From the NCBI RefSeq assembly GCF_947503045.1, contig NZ_CANNCF010000003.1, forward strand, positions 372,001 to 436,000: DNA of 64,000 nucleotides, read 5' to 3'. Positions 53,861 through 62,659 of this stretch are shown here, in pieces. This stretch comes from an uncultured Tateyamaria sp. (GTDB lineage Bacteria > Pseudomonadota > Alphaproteobacteria > Rhodobacterales > Rhodobacteraceae). Positions within the stretch are counted from its first letter, which is position 1. The number at the start of each line of letters is the position of its first letter. Under the pieces are notes generated by a model. That model searched no databases, had not been told where the DNA came from, and saw only the letters and a list, made by a program, of their open reading frames with translations. The position numbers were made by a program, and so were the translations under genes.

Positions 53861-54847
53861 ATGACAGAGAAAAACACGCCCCGCTTTGCCGCCCGTCTCA
53901 ATGCCTTCAAGATCGGGGCGGGCGCGTACTGGCCTGGCAAGAACACGATCACCACCGCCGATCTGCTGGCCCGCGCCGCCACCGCCGGGCTGAATGCGGC
54001 CGATCTGAACTATCCCGATCATTTCGAACAGGACCGTCCCGGCGACCTTGTGCGCGTACTTGATGACAACGGCATGGTGCTCAATGGCATGGCGATGCGC
54101 TATTACACCGATCCCGGCTATAAACTTGGCGCTTTCACCCATCCCGACGCCACGATCCGCCGCGCCGCCATTGACGAAACCAAGCGCGGCCTTGACGTGC
54201 TGGCCGAGATGGGCGGGAACCTCATGACCCTGTGGATGGGGCAGGACGGGTTCGATTATTCCTTCCAGATGGACTACGCCCGCGCCTGGGCCCACACGAT
54301 CGAGGCGATGGCCGAGGTCGCCGATCACAACCCGGCCCTCGACATCGCGCTGGAATACAAACCGAATGAGCCCCGCGCCTTTGCCCTGATGCCCGATGCC
54401 GCCACCACTCTGCTCGCCATCAAAGAGGTGGGCCGCCCCAATACCGGCGTCACGCTCGACTTCGCCCATGTGCTCTATGCCGACGAAATGCCCGCCTTCG
54501 CCGCCGCCCTCGTCGCACGCCATTCCCGCATTCTCGGGGTCCATCTGAACGACGGCTACGGCAAGTGGGACAACGGGCTGATGGTGGGCGCGGTGCACCC
54601 GATCCAGACCGTCGAACTGCTCGTGGAACTGACCCGCATCGGCTATGACGGCGCGCTCTATTTCGACACATTCCCGGACCACTCCGGCCTTGACCCGGTA
54701 GAGGAGGCCCGCACCAATATCGAGGTGGTCACCCGCCTGCGCAGCATCGCTGATGGGCTTGTGGCCAACGCCGATCTGACCGCCGCCATCGCCCGTCAAG
54801 ACGCCCCCATGGCCATGCGCATCGTGCAAGGCGCAATGCTGCGATGA
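53861..54847 (+). CDS. Sugar-phosphate isomerase/epimerase-type TIM barrel
   Basis: The protein has 328 residues. It is a xylose-isomerase-like TIM barrel with metal-site segments LEYKPNEPRAF, NTGVTLDFAHVLYADE and LGVHLNDGYGKWDNGL. It is related to L-rhamnose isomerase/tagatose epimerase-like enzymes; the exact sugar is unknown. The first gene of a two-gene plus-strand operon, its stop overlaps the PfkB kinase start (ATGA, 54844-54847). It would isomerise a keto- or aldo-sugar before phosphorylation. Confidence 0.82.
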   Translation: MTEKNTPRFAARLNAFKIGAGAYWPGKNTITTADLLARAATAGLNAADLNYPDHFEQDRPGDLVRVLDDNGMVLNGMAMRYYTDPGYKLGAFTHPDATIRRAAIDETKRGLDVLAEMGGNLMTLWMGQDGFDYSFQMDYARAWAHTIEAMAEVADHNPALDIALEYKPNEPRAFALMPDAATTLLAIKEVGRPNTGVTLDFAHVLYADEMPAFAAALVARHSRILGVHLNDGYGKWDNGLMVGAVHPIQTVELLVELTRIGYDGALYFDTFPDHSGLDPVEEARTNIEVVTRLRSIADGLVANADLTAAIARQDAPMAMRIVQGAMLR

Positions 54848-55689
54848 GCGTTCTGGTCGTCGGATCGCTGCATCTCGATGTGGTGCTGCGCGCACCCCAC
54901 CTGCCGCGCGTGGACGAAACGGTCACCGGCAGCGCCGTCACTTACGTCTTTGGCGGCAAGGGTGGCAATCAGGCGCTGGCGGCAGCGCGCATGGGGGGCC
55001 GCACCCACTTCGCTGGCCGCGCCGGGTCAGACCGTTTCGGCGACATGCTGCGCGAGACATTGCAGACCAGCGGCATCGACCTCAGCCAGTTGCAGCACGA
55101 CACCGGCCCCAGCGGGATGAGCGCGGCGATCCTCAATGCCGACGGAGACTACGGCGCGGTGATCGTCTCAGCCGCGAACCTCAACATCGACGCAGAGCAG
55201 ATCCACATCCCCACCGGCACCACGCTCGTCCTATTGCAAAATGAAATCCCCGAGGCCGTAAACCTCGCCATCGCACAAAAAGCCCGCGATGCAGGCGCGC
55301 AGGTCTGGCTGAACGCCGCCCCCGCACGACTCCTGCCCGATGACCTCATCGGACTGATCGATCTGCTGATCTTGAACCGGGTCGAGGCCGATTTCTATTC
55401 CAACGAAACCCGATTTGCGAAAATTCTCACCACGCTCGGCGCGCAAGGCGTGGTGTTCGAGGGCAACGACCACCCGGCCCCCAAGGTCAAAGCGCACTCA
55501 AGCCACGGCGCAGGCGACATGTTCGTCGGCGCGCTGGCCGCGCAGGTCGATGCAGGGAAAACACTCCCCGAGGCGATCGACTTTGCCCAAGCCGCCGCCG
55601 CGCTGCATGTCGCCTCAGACGATGTCGCGCGCGCAACGCTCAGCGCCAAAAAGGTCGCAACCTTCCTCAACGCTCAATCCAACCGGTAA
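54844..55689 (+). CDS. PfkB-family carbohydrate kinase
   Basis: The protein has 281 residues. It has the ribokinase signatures VFGGKGGNQALAAARMGG (about 35-52) and the catalytic SHGAGDMFVGALAAQ with the anion-hole GAGD near 222. It is shorter than ribokinase (about 305), with a compact lid. The substrate is a pentose or hexose, or its ketose made by the isomerase. The 3' end overlaps the convergent hydrolase gene by 16 bases (55674-55689), so the two mRNAs are complementary at their tails. Confidence 0.88.
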   Translation: MSVLVVGSLHLDVVLRAPHLPRVDETVTGSAVTYVFGGKGGNQALAAARMGGRTHFAGRAGSDRFGDMLRETLQTSGIDLSQLQHDTGPSGMSAAILNADGDYGAVIVSAANLNIDAEQIHIPTGTTLVLLQNEIPEAVNLAIAQKARDAGAQVWLNAAPARLLPDDLIGLIDLLILNRVEADFYSNETRFAKILTTLGAQGVVFEGNDHPAPKVKAHSSHGAGDMFVGALAAQVDAGKTLPEAIDFAQAAAALHVASDDVARATLSAKKVATFLNAQSNR

Positions 55690-56516
55690 AACCGCGCCGC
55701 CGCCCCGCCAAAAACCTCGACCCGTTCGGCCTCGGTCAAATGGCTGGTCAGCCTCTGCGCCAGCCCATGCCAATTGCCATATTCCGCTTGCAAACGGCAC
55801 ACCGGCCAGTCCGACCCCCACATGACACGCTCCGCCCCAAAAGCCTGCAAAACATGCGCAGCAAAGGGGCGCAGATCGTCCACATCCCACCCATCATCGG
55901 CCTCAGTCACAAGGCCGGAAAACTTGCAATATCCGCGCGTCTGCTCCGCCAGCGCCGACATGCCATCCGCCCACTCGGAAAACGCATCGCGCCCTGCGCG
56001 CTGGTCACGTATCTGCGGCTTCATGCAGTGATCATAGACCACGCGCATCTCGGGATAGCGCTGCACCAGCGTCAGGAAATTCCCCAGATGCCGAGGGAAA
56101 CCAAGCGCGTCAAAGGTCAGGTCCAGATCGATCAGCGCCGCATAAGCCCATTGCACGTCATCGCGCAGCATCCAGTTCACATTCGCAATGTCCTGGATCA
56201 TCGGACGCACACCAAGAAACTTGGGATGCGCAGCCAGACGCTTCAGATGCGCGAAATCGCCGGGATCCTCGAAATTTACCCAACCCACCACGCCCTTGAT
56301 CATGGGCGCGGCATCGGCAAGGCCCAGCATATACTCGGTCTCATGCACGCTGGCAGCGGCCTGCACCAGCACCGTGCCCTCGATCCCATGTTCCGCCAGA
56401 ACAGGTGCCAAATCCGCAGGGCCATAGGCCCGGTTCAGCACCGCATTGTCCTGCGGCATCCAGTCATAATCACCGCGCAAGGGCTGCCAGAAATGCTGAT
56501 GGGCGTCGATTTTCAC
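55674..56516 (-). CDS. Amidohydrolase_2 family lactonase (L-fuconolactonase/rhamnonolactonase type)
   Basis: The protein has 280 residues. N-terminal DAHQHFWQP and C-terminal RVMWGSDWPVCRLQAEYG are hallmarks of the COG3618 lactonases, which open sugar-acid lactones. The ATG overlaps the stop of the aldo/keto reductase gene (56513-56516), so a dehydrogenase and a lactonase are coupled. That is the first two steps of oxidative L-fucose-, L-rhamnose- or galactose-type degradation. The exact sugar is not determined. Confidence 0.85.
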   Translation of the reverse strand: MKIDAHQHFWQPLRGDYDWMPQDNAVLNRAYGPADLAPVLAEHGIEGTVLVQAAASVHETEYMLGLADAAPMIKGVVGWVNFEDPGDFAHLKRLAAHPKFLGVRPMIQDIANVNWMLRDDVQWAYAALIDLDLTFDALGFPRHLGNFLTLVQRYPEMRVVYDHCMKPQIRDQRAGRDAFSEWADGMSALAEQTRGYCKFSGLVTEADDGWDVDDLRPFAAHVLQAFGAERVMWGSDWPVCRLQAEYGNWHGLAQRLTSHLTEAERVEVFGGAAARFYRLD

Positions 56517-57541
56517 GTCGGCGCATCCTCTCGCAGCAGCCCCTTGGCCTTGAGGTCCGACCAGAGGGCCGCAGGAATCTCCGCCTGAGCAGCCTGCAAA
56601 TTGCCTGCTATCTCACTCTGCCCCTGCCCGCCGGGAATGACCGTGACATGGGCCTGGTGCAGCAGCGGAAACTGAAAGGCCGCATCGACCAGCCGCACAC
56701 CGTGATCGGCACAGGTGGCCTCGATTGCGGCGACCTTGTCCAGCACGTCTTGCGGTGCCAGATCATAGTTGTAATAGGCCCCCTGCCGCGCGCCCGTGGC
56801 CAAAATCCCAGAATTATAGGGCCCGCCGGTCACGATCCCGATGCCACGCGACTCACAAAGGGGCAGAAAGCTGTCCAGCGCGGTCTGTTCCAGCAGCGTA
56901 TAGCGCCCGGCCAGCAGGAACAGGTCGAAATCGCCCCGCTCGGCCAGCGTCTGGCACACCTCCCATTCGTTGATGCCGCCGCCGATGGCCTTGATCACCC
57001 CCTGATCGCGCAGGGACACCATCGCATCATAACCGCGCCCGCCGAAAAACTCCTCGATCCGCATGTCGGACACTTCCTTGGAGCCATGGGAAAAGATGCA
57101 CAGATCATGGACATAGAGGATATCGATCCGGTCCACCCCAAGGCGCGAAAACGAATGCTCGAACGAGCGCATGACCCCGTCGTAGGTATAATCATATTGC
57201 TCGCGGCGGCAGGGCACCTCGAACCATTTGCCGATCCCCGACCGATGCTCGGGCGCGCAGGCCTGCATCAGACGACCGACTTTTGAGGATAGCACATATT
57301 CATCGCGTGGCTTGCCGCGCAGGAACGGGTTCAGCCGCGTTTCCGACAGCCCCATCCCGTAAAGCGGCGCGGTGTCGTAATACCGCACGCCCCCGTCCCA
57401 GGCCGCATCCAGTGTGGCGCGCGCCTCTTCGTCCGTGATCGCCTTGTACAGATTACCCAGAGGCGCAGTGCCGAACCCCAGTTCGGTGAACGTCACCCCG
57501 CCATTGCCCAACCGATCCCAGTGCCGCGTTTTCAAAGCCAT
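56513..57541 (-). CDS. Aldo/keto reductase, L-fucose/D-threo-aldose dehydrogenase type
   Basis: The protein has 342 residues from the ATG at 57541 (AAGGAGAG upstream). The AKR tetrad is visible as Asp and Tyr in RYYDTAPLYGMGLSE, Lys in VLSSKVGR and His in DILYVHDL. LGFGTAPLGNLYKAITDEEA and the YNSGILATG segment match the D-threo-aldose 1-dehydrogenase group, which oxidises the anomeric carbon of L-fucose-like sugars to a lactone with NAD(P). It is divergent from the BtpA gene with a 94-base promoter region. Confidence 0.85.
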   Translation of the reverse strand: MALKTRHWDRLGNGGVTFTELGFGTAPLGNLYKAITDEEARATLDAAWDGGVRYYDTAPLYGMGLSETRLNPFLRGKPRDEYVLSSKVGRLMQACAPEHRSGIGKWFEVPCRREQYDYTYDGVMRSFEHSFSRLGVDRIDILYVHDLCIFSHGSKEVSDMRIEEFFGGRGYDAMVSLRDQGVIKAIGGGINEWEVCQTLAERGDFDLFLLAGRYTLLEQTALDSFLPLCESRGIGIVTGGPYNSGILATGARQGAYYNYDLAPQDVLDKVAAIEATCADHGVRLVDAAFQFPLLHQAHVTVIPGGQGQSEIAGNLQAAQAEIPAALWSDLKAKGLLREDAPT

Positions 57542-57635
57542 CTGTCTCTCCTTTGTGTTGTCGCGGACACTAACCCACATTTCCTTTGCGTGAACAGGGA
57601 CCTGACCATAAAGTTGAACGGGGGGAGGCTGCGTC

Positions 57636-58436
57636 ATGACAGCGAATTTCGAACGGGTGTTCGGGCAGAAAAAGCCTGTCATCGGGATGGTGCATCTGGG
57701 CGCACTGCCCGGCACACCGCTCTATGACCCGGCCCTAGACCTCGTGGCTACCGCCCGCGCCGACCTGCTTGCGCTGCAGGCCGCAGGCTTTGATGCCGTG
57801 ATGTTCGGCAACGAAAATGACCGCCCTTACGAATTCAAGGTCGACACCGCCTCGACCGCGACCATGGCGGCGATCATCGGCGCGCTGAAATCCGAGACCA
57901 CTGTGCCTTTTGGTGTGAACGTGCTGTGGGACCCGATGGCAAGTGTCGCCCTGGGCGCAGCCACCGGAGCCGCCTTCGTGCGCGAGATTTTCACCGGCAC
58001 CTATGCCTCCGACATGGGGGCGTGGACCCCGGATGCGGGTGCGGCAATGCGCTATCGCAACCGCTTGGGGCGCGCGGATATGGCGATGCTGTTCAATGTC
58101 TCGGCTGAATTCGCCCACAGCCTCGATCAACGCCCCCTGCCCGACCGCGCGCGCAGTGCTGTGTTTTCCTCGGTCCCCGATGCCGTTCTGGTGTCCGGCC
58201 AGATCACCGGAGAGGCGGCGGCTTTGTCGGACCTCGAGGCGGTCAAGGCCGTCCTGCCCGACATCGCCGTGATGGCCAATACAGGGGTTAAGCACGATAC
58301 GGTAGCGGATGTGCTCTCCATTGCCGATGGCTGCATCGTCGGCTCATCGCTCAAGGTGGACGGCGACACATGGAACGCCATCGACCCCGACCGGGCGCGC
58401 GATTTCATGGACCGGGTGCGGGCGGTGCGCGGATGA
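57636..58436 (+). CDS. BtpA/SgcQ-family protein
   Basis: The protein has 266 residues (GGGGGAGG before the ATG). KPVIGMVHLGALPGTPLYD at the N terminus, GFDAVMFGNENDRPYEFKVD and the C-terminal MANTGVKHDTVADVLSIADGCIVGSSLK are BtpA (PF03437) signatures. BtpA itself was linked to photosystem I assembly in cyanobacteria, but bacterial SgcQ homologues sit in sugar operons and are TIM barrels of unknown reaction. Here it heads the operon BtpA-M42-FGGY kinase, matching the SgcQ/SgcX association in enteric sgc loci. Confidence 0.85.
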   Translation: MTANFERVFGQKKPVIGMVHLGALPGTPLYDPALDLVATARADLLALQAAGFDAVMFGNENDRPYEFKVDTASTATMAAIIGALKSETTVPFGVNVLWDPMASVALGAATGAAFVREIFTGTYASDMGAWTPDAGAAMRYRNRLGRADMAMLFNVSAEFAHSLDQRPLPDRARSAVFSSVPDAVLVSGQITGEAAALSDLEAVKAVLPDIAVMANTGVKHDTVADVLSIADGCIVGSSLKVDGDTWNAIDPDRARDFMDRVRAVRG

Positions 58437-59527
58437 AGGAACGGATCAAAACCGACCTGCTCGATTTGATGCTGGTGCCGGGTCTGTCCGGCCACGAGGA
58501 CCGCATACGCCGCGCCATACGCACGCGGCTGGAAGCCATGGGGATCACCACCCAAACAGACCGCCTCGGCAACCTCTGTGCCAGCTTCCCGGGGACAGGG
58601 CCCAGCGTGATGCTCTTCACCCACATGGACCAACTCGGCTTTGTCGTGCGCCGGATCGAAGCCGACGGCCTCATCCGCCTTGAACGGCTTGGCGGTGTGC
58701 CCGAACGCGCGCTCGCCGCCCAGGAAGTGCTGATTTGCGTCGGCGAAGGGCGCGATGTCCCCGGCGTCATCGCCAACAAAAGCCACCACGCCACCACCCC
58801 GGCCGAGAAATACACCGTCACGCCTTATGCCGACCTCTACGTCGACACCGGCCTCACCTCGGCTGCAGAAGTCGAGGCCGCAGGCATCCGCATCGGCGCG
58901 CCCGTCATCTACGCCCCACGCGCCACGGCGCTCGCAGGTGACCGCATCATGGGCACCAGCGTCGACGACCGCGCAGGCTGCGCCGTGCTGCTCGAACTCG
59001 CACGCCACCTGAAGGAGCGCAAAAGCGGCCCGCCCGTCCACCTCGCCTTCACCGTGCTCGAAGAGTTCAACCTGCGCGGCGCGCTGCCCCTCGCCCAATC
59101 CCTGCAACCCGATATCGCCATCCAGCTCGACCTGATGCTCGCCACTGACACGCCCGACATGGCCGCGCGCGGCGACATGGTGCTGGGGGGCGGGCCGGGC
59201 ATCAGCCTTTATTCCTTCCACGGGCGCGGCACGCTCAACGGCGTGATCCCGCACCCGGCGATGGTCGCCCTGTTCGAACGCAGCGCAGAGGCACAAAACA
59301 TCCCCCTGCAACGCAGCGCGCAAGTCGGCGTGCTGACGGATCTGTCCTACGTCCAACTGGTCGGCGGCGGGGTCGCCTCCATCGATGTGGGCTACCCGAT
59401 GCGCTACTCCCACTCAGCGCGCGAAGTCTGCGATCTGAACGATCTGGTGGCGCTGACGCAGTTGCTCGACGCCGCCCTCACCGCCATCACCCCCGAATTC
59501 TCACTCGACAGGGATGACTACACCTGA
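58433..59527 (+). CDS. M42-family aminopeptidase-like (SgcX/FrvX-type) metalloprotein
   Basis: The protein has 364 residues from the ATG at 58433, overlapping the BtpA stop. The dinuclear metal and catalytic segments are FTHMDQLGFVV, GTSVDDRAGCAVLLELA, FTVLEEFNLRGAL and MRYSHSAREV. The family contains aminopeptidases and proteins wrongly called endoglucanases. In sugar operons the true substrate is unknown; a deacylase or deglycosylase role is conceivable. Its stop and the FGGY start share bases (TGATG). Confidence 0.87.
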   Translation: MKERIKTDLLDLMLVPGLSGHEDRIRRAIRTRLEAMGITTQTDRLGNLCASFPGTGPSVMLFTHMDQLGFVVRRIEADGLIRLERLGGVPERALAAQEVLICVGEGRDVPGVIANKSHHATTPAEKYTVTPYADLYVDTGLTSAAEVEAAGIRIGAPVIYAPRATALAGDRIMGTSVDDRAGCAVLLELARHLKERKSGPPVHLAFTVLEEFNLRGALPLAQSLQPDIAIQLDLMLATDTPDMAARGDMVLGGGPGISLYSFHGRGTLNGVIPHPAMVALFERSAEAQNIPLQRSAQVGVLTDLSYVQLVGGGVASIDVGYPMRYSHSAREVCDLNDLVALTQLLDAALTAITPEFSLDRDDYT

Positions 59528-61014
59528 TGGCCTACACGCTTGGTATCGACATCGGCACCTATGAAACCAAGGGCGTTCTGGTCGATGAAACCGGCACCAT
59601 CCACGCCCAGGCCGCACACGGGCACAAGATGCTGGTGCCGCACCCCGGCTGGGCCGAACACCGACCCGAAGAAGACTGGTGGGGCGATTTCGTACACGTC
59701 ACACGCGCGCTCTTGGCCGACAGCGGCATCGACCCGACCGAGATCAAATGCGTCGCCTCCAGCGCCATCGGCCCCTGCATGCTGCCCGTGGACAGCGCCG
59801 GCAAACCGCTGATGAACGGGGTGCTTTACGGCGTCGATGGCCGGGCCGAGGCGGAAGTGCGCGAACTGACGGACCGCATCGGCGAGGACACGATCATCGC
59901 GCGCTGCGGCAACGCGCTCACCTCGCAATCGGTGGGCCCCAAAATCCTGTGGCTGAAACGTACCCGCCCCGAACTCTACGCCCAGACCGCTCATATTCTC
60001 ACCTCCACCAGCTTCCTCGTGCAGCGCCTCACGGGCGAGGTCGTCATCGACCACTACACCGCAGCCAATTTCTCGCCGCTCTATGACGTGACAACGCAAA
60101 CCTGGGTCGACGATCTGGCCGACGACATTATCGCCCTCGACAAGCTCCCGCGCCTCCTCTGGTCCAACGAGATCGCCGGGCAGATCACGCAACAGGCCGC
60201 CACCGAAACCGGCCTCGCAGCAGGCACACCCGTCACCGCAGGCACCATCGACGCGGCGGCCGAGGCGTTCTCGGTCGGCGTCGATGCCCCAGGCGACATG
60301 ATGATGATGTACGGCTCGACCATCTTCATCATCCTGCGCGCCGCCACCCGCCTGGCCGATGCGCGCATCTGGTACGCGCCGTGGCTCTTTGAGGGCGAAC
60401 ATGCCTCGATGGCGGGGCTTGCGACCTCAGGCACCCTCACCCACTGGTTCCGCGACCAGATCGCACGCGATCTGGACCCAACCGACGCGTTCCCCGCCCT
60501 GGCACAAGAGGCCGCAGCCTCGCCCCCCGGCGCAAATGGCCTGCTGATGCTGCCCTATTTCTCGGGCGAGCGCACACCGATCCACGATGTCCACGCCAAG
60601 GGCGCCCTCTTCGGGCTGAACCTGACCCACACCCGCGGCGACCTCTACCGCGCCCTGATCGAAGGCATCGCCCACGGCACCCGCCACGTGACCGACACGT
60701 TTGCAGAACTGGGCCAACGACCCAGGCGCCTGCTGGCCGTGGGTGGCGGCACCAAGAACGCGCTGTGGCTGCAAGCCACCTCAGACATCACCGGCATCGA
60801 CCAGATCGTCTGCGAAAAGACGACGGGGGCAAGCTACGGCGACGCGTTCCTCGCCGCCCTCGCGGTGGGCTTGGTGGAGCGCGACGACATAGCGAAATGG
60901 AACCCGGCGGTAGAGACAATCCGCGCAGAGCCAAGCGCAGTCTATGACGAAGCGCATGGATTGTTCCGCCGCCTCTATGCACAAACCAAGGATATCGCGG
61001 CAGAGTTAGGCTAG
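59527..61014 (+). CDS. FGGY-family carbohydrate kinase (xylulokinase-like)
   Basis: The protein has 495 residues. It has the N-terminal ATP-fold GIDIGTYETKGVLVDETG, GVLYGVDGRAEAEVREL, TAGTIDAAAEAFSVG and the C-terminal LAVGGGTKNALWLQATSDI. It phosphorylates a ketose or polyol; the sequence is xylulokinase-like but not diagnostic. It is the last gene of the BtpA-M42-kinase operon. It and the PfkB kinase give the locus two sugar kinases with presumably different substrates. Confidence 0.88.
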   Translation: MAYTLGIDIGTYETKGVLVDETGTIHAQAAHGHKMLVPHPGWAEHRPEEDWWGDFVHVTRALLADSGIDPTEIKCVASSAIGPCMLPVDSAGKPLMNGVLYGVDGRAEAEVRELTDRIGEDTIIARCGNALTSQSVGPKILWLKRTRPELYAQTAHILTSTSFLVQRLTGEVVIDHYTAANFSPLYDVTTQTWVDDLADDIIALDKLPRLLWSNEIAGQITQQAATETGLAAGTPVTAGTIDAAAEAFSVGVDAPGDMMMMYGSTIFIILRAATRLADARIWYAPWLFEGEHASMAGLATSGTLTHWFRDQIARDLDPTDAFPALAQEAAASPPGANGLLMLPYFSGERTPIHDVHAKGALFGLNLTHTRGDLYRALIEGIAHGTRHVTDTFAELGQRPRRLLAVGGGTKNALWLQATSDITGIDQIVCEKTTGASYGDAFLAALAVGLVERDDIAKWNPAVETIRAEPSAVYDEAHGLFRRLYAQTKDIAAELG

Positions 61015-61054
61015 TCGCAGGCCCAACACATACCCGTAGGGCGGGTTTCCAACA

Positions 61055-61348
61055 ACGCACCACCCAGCCCGGTCTCAAGCCGAAGGCGCCGGGCAATCCA
61101 CTGCCAGGCAGGCGGTTTGGCTTTGGCCAAATCTGCCGAGAGGGATCAGCCCGTCCCGTCGCACCGCACGTGCGCCAAAAACAGGACGGCATACCGTTGG
61201 CATGACGGGATGGCGATATGGTTTCCGTCGCGAACGGCGGATCGGGAAGATGTACTTGGCAGCCATAAAGCGCTGTAGCGGCCAAGTCGGCTCGCCACCC
61301 CACGGGCTGCTGATGGCCCGGTTCACGTTGGCGCGCGGGTCAGGGCGG
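61055..61348. repeat. Diverged intergenic repeat, copy 1
   Basis: This segment aligns with 62330-62583 in the same orientation. The best core is 61188-61221 against 62425-62458, identical at 30 of 34 bases; weaker matches run from CACCCAGCC to a GGGCGG end, with a ~40-base insertion in this copy. It fills much of the 553-base gap between the FGGY kinase and the lipoprotein gene. The rest of the gap (61349-61567) holds no gene; it includes a short dyad, CCGCT (61424-61428) with AGCGG (61440-61444). Confidence 0.55.
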
Positions 61349-61567
61349 GTTTGGGTTTTCAAAATACTTACAAAGGTCAGCTTTGCGGGACTTTTCGGCC
61401 GTTCACACAGAACAGTTCAACGACCGCTTTCCGTCCCACAGCGGACCTTAGGCAAGCTGCAGCGAACGGCAGGAAAAACCAAAGGCCGCCAACTATCTTT
61501 TTTCAATCTTACCGAAAGGGAGGCTCTACCTGCTTCCGCGGACAATCAGAAAAATTTACTTGGTTTC

Positions 61568-62101
61568 CTAGACACCAAATTTTCGTCTTATCGAGGAAAA
61601 CTTCGCGTTCTGCGGCCAACCTTTTGTTGGTTTGCCATATTGCCAATTACGTCGAGCCGCCCGGTTGCCTGTTCGATTAAACACCGAAACACTTCCATCC
61701 TCTTTGACGCTGGGCTCCCAACTGCAAGCAGCATTCGAACCTACTTTGTTTACGCGTGTGCGACTGATGTCCATCGCGTAGGTTGCTTGGTCGATACAAA
61801 TGTTTCCCTGTGAGAGTGCGCTTTTTGAAGGTGCCCAAGTGCCCAGCAATAGCACCTCGTCTTTTCCTGAGACCACGAAACCTTGGTATTGACCATCGGC
61901 TCTAAAGTAGAGGGACATCTGCGCACCCGGAGCTTCTGGCAGTGAGAACGTGAAGGAGTTGCCAGCAAAAACATTTCTGGCAGACTCGATCGAAGACGTT
62001 CCGGTTGGTTGCGGTGAGGATTGCGATTGGGTTTCGGGTACCGTGCACGCAGCCAGTGTAAAACAAAGCAGCACAGTGCATCGTGAGATAAAAGTAGTCA
62101 T
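61568..62101 (-). CDS. Small hypothetical lipoprotein in a low-GC patch
   Basis: The protein has 177 residues. Signal peptide MTTFISRCTVLLCFTLAAC ends in a lipobox (LAAC), then a Ser/Thr/Gln-rich tether. The mature domain contains NSFTFSLPEAPGAQMSLYFR, DEVLLLGTWAPSKSALSQGN, CIDQATYAM and SNAACSWEP, reminiscent of small secreted beta-rich proteins, but I do not recognise the family. The GC content by eye is near 48-50%, well below the neighbours, and the gene sits between two direct repeats; both point to acquisition from elsewhere. The ribosome site is weak (AGGAA 12 bases upstream). Confidence 0.65.
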   Translation of the reverse strand: MTTFISRCTVLLCFTLAACTVPETQSQSSPQPTGTSSIESARNVFAGNSFTFSLPEAPGAQMSLYFRADGQYQGFVVSGKDEVLLLGTWAPSKSALSQGNICIDQATYAMDISRTRVNKVGSNAACSWEPSVKEDGSVSVFNRTGNRAARRNWQYGKPTKGWPQNAKFSSIRRKFGV

Positions 62102-62177
62102 AAAATAGTATTCCTAGCTTGAGGCAAAGAGCACGACACTAGAAGACTATTGTCTTTACGCAAGGCATAACTTTCGG

Positions 62178-62232
62178 GAACTGAGGGTCCAATCCGGCCG
62201 GAAGGCCCGGTGCGTCCTCAGTTCAGTTTTTT
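62178..62232 (+). terminator. Rho-independent-type terminator with no + strand gene before it
   Basis: The arms GAACTGAGG (62178-62186) and CCTCAGTTC (62216-62224) enclose a GC-rich inner dyad (CCGGCC ... GGCCCGG) and are followed by AGTTTTTTG. The T-run is on the plus strand. The nearest plus-strand coding gene ends at 61014. Either the kinase operon reads through more than 1 kb, antisense to the lipoprotein gene, or a short plus-strand RNA ends here. Confidence 0.6.
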
Positions 62233-62329
62233 GTGCCCGGCGAAACGAATGGCCGGTTTGCCGACCTTTGAACCAAATGCAGTGCTCCAGATGATGTCAG
62301 CTTTGGGGCTCTTTGCTGACTTTAGCTAT

Positions 62330-62583
62330 GTCACCACTCAGCACATAGATCGGACTCAAGCGCGAAGCGCGCCGATCCATTGCCAGTCTGCCCTGTCGCC
62401 CCAAAAGTGCGCCGATGATAGATCGGCATGCTTTTGGCATGACGGGCTGGCGATATGGCTCAGCTTGGCGCGACAGGGCAGCGACGCAATATCCTCGATC
62501 CATAAACCGCCCGGGAAACAGCGCACCTGCGCCATCCCGCGGACTGGCAATGGTTCGGCTCCCGTTCGCAAAGATGCGGGCGG
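62330..62583. repeat. Diverged intergenic repeat, copy 2
   Basis: This is the second copy of the repeat at 61055-61348, directly oriented, with the conserved core at 62425-62458. It lies in the 558-base gap (62102-62659) between the lipoprotein gene and the small secreted-protein gene, and contains the long inverted repeat described separately. No open frame in the gap looks real. Confidence 0.55.
62388..62481. repeat. 94-bp element bounded by a 17-bp inverted repeat
   Basis: The arms 62388-62404 (CTGCCCTGTCGCCCCAA) and 62465-62481 (TTGGCGCGACAGGGCAG) are complementary at 16 of 17 positions. Inside is a second dyad, GCCGAT (62411-62416) and ATCGGC (62422-62427). As DNA it could be a miniature inverted-repeat element; as RNA it would fold into a long structured hairpin. 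The matching arms are not preserved in the first repeat copy. Confidence 0.55.
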
Positions 62584-62659
62584 TTAATCAAGATTTGATT
62601 GGAAAGGCCGCCACACGCACACGTCCAAATCCAGACATCTTGCCCGTTTCAACGGATCC

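Noticed and set aside
61202-61813. A 203-codon + frame overlapping the repeat and the lipoprotein gene
   Set aside because: It has no family match and a low-complexity basic translation. The opposite strand has a clear lipobox protein over its second half, and the first part lies in the repeated segment.
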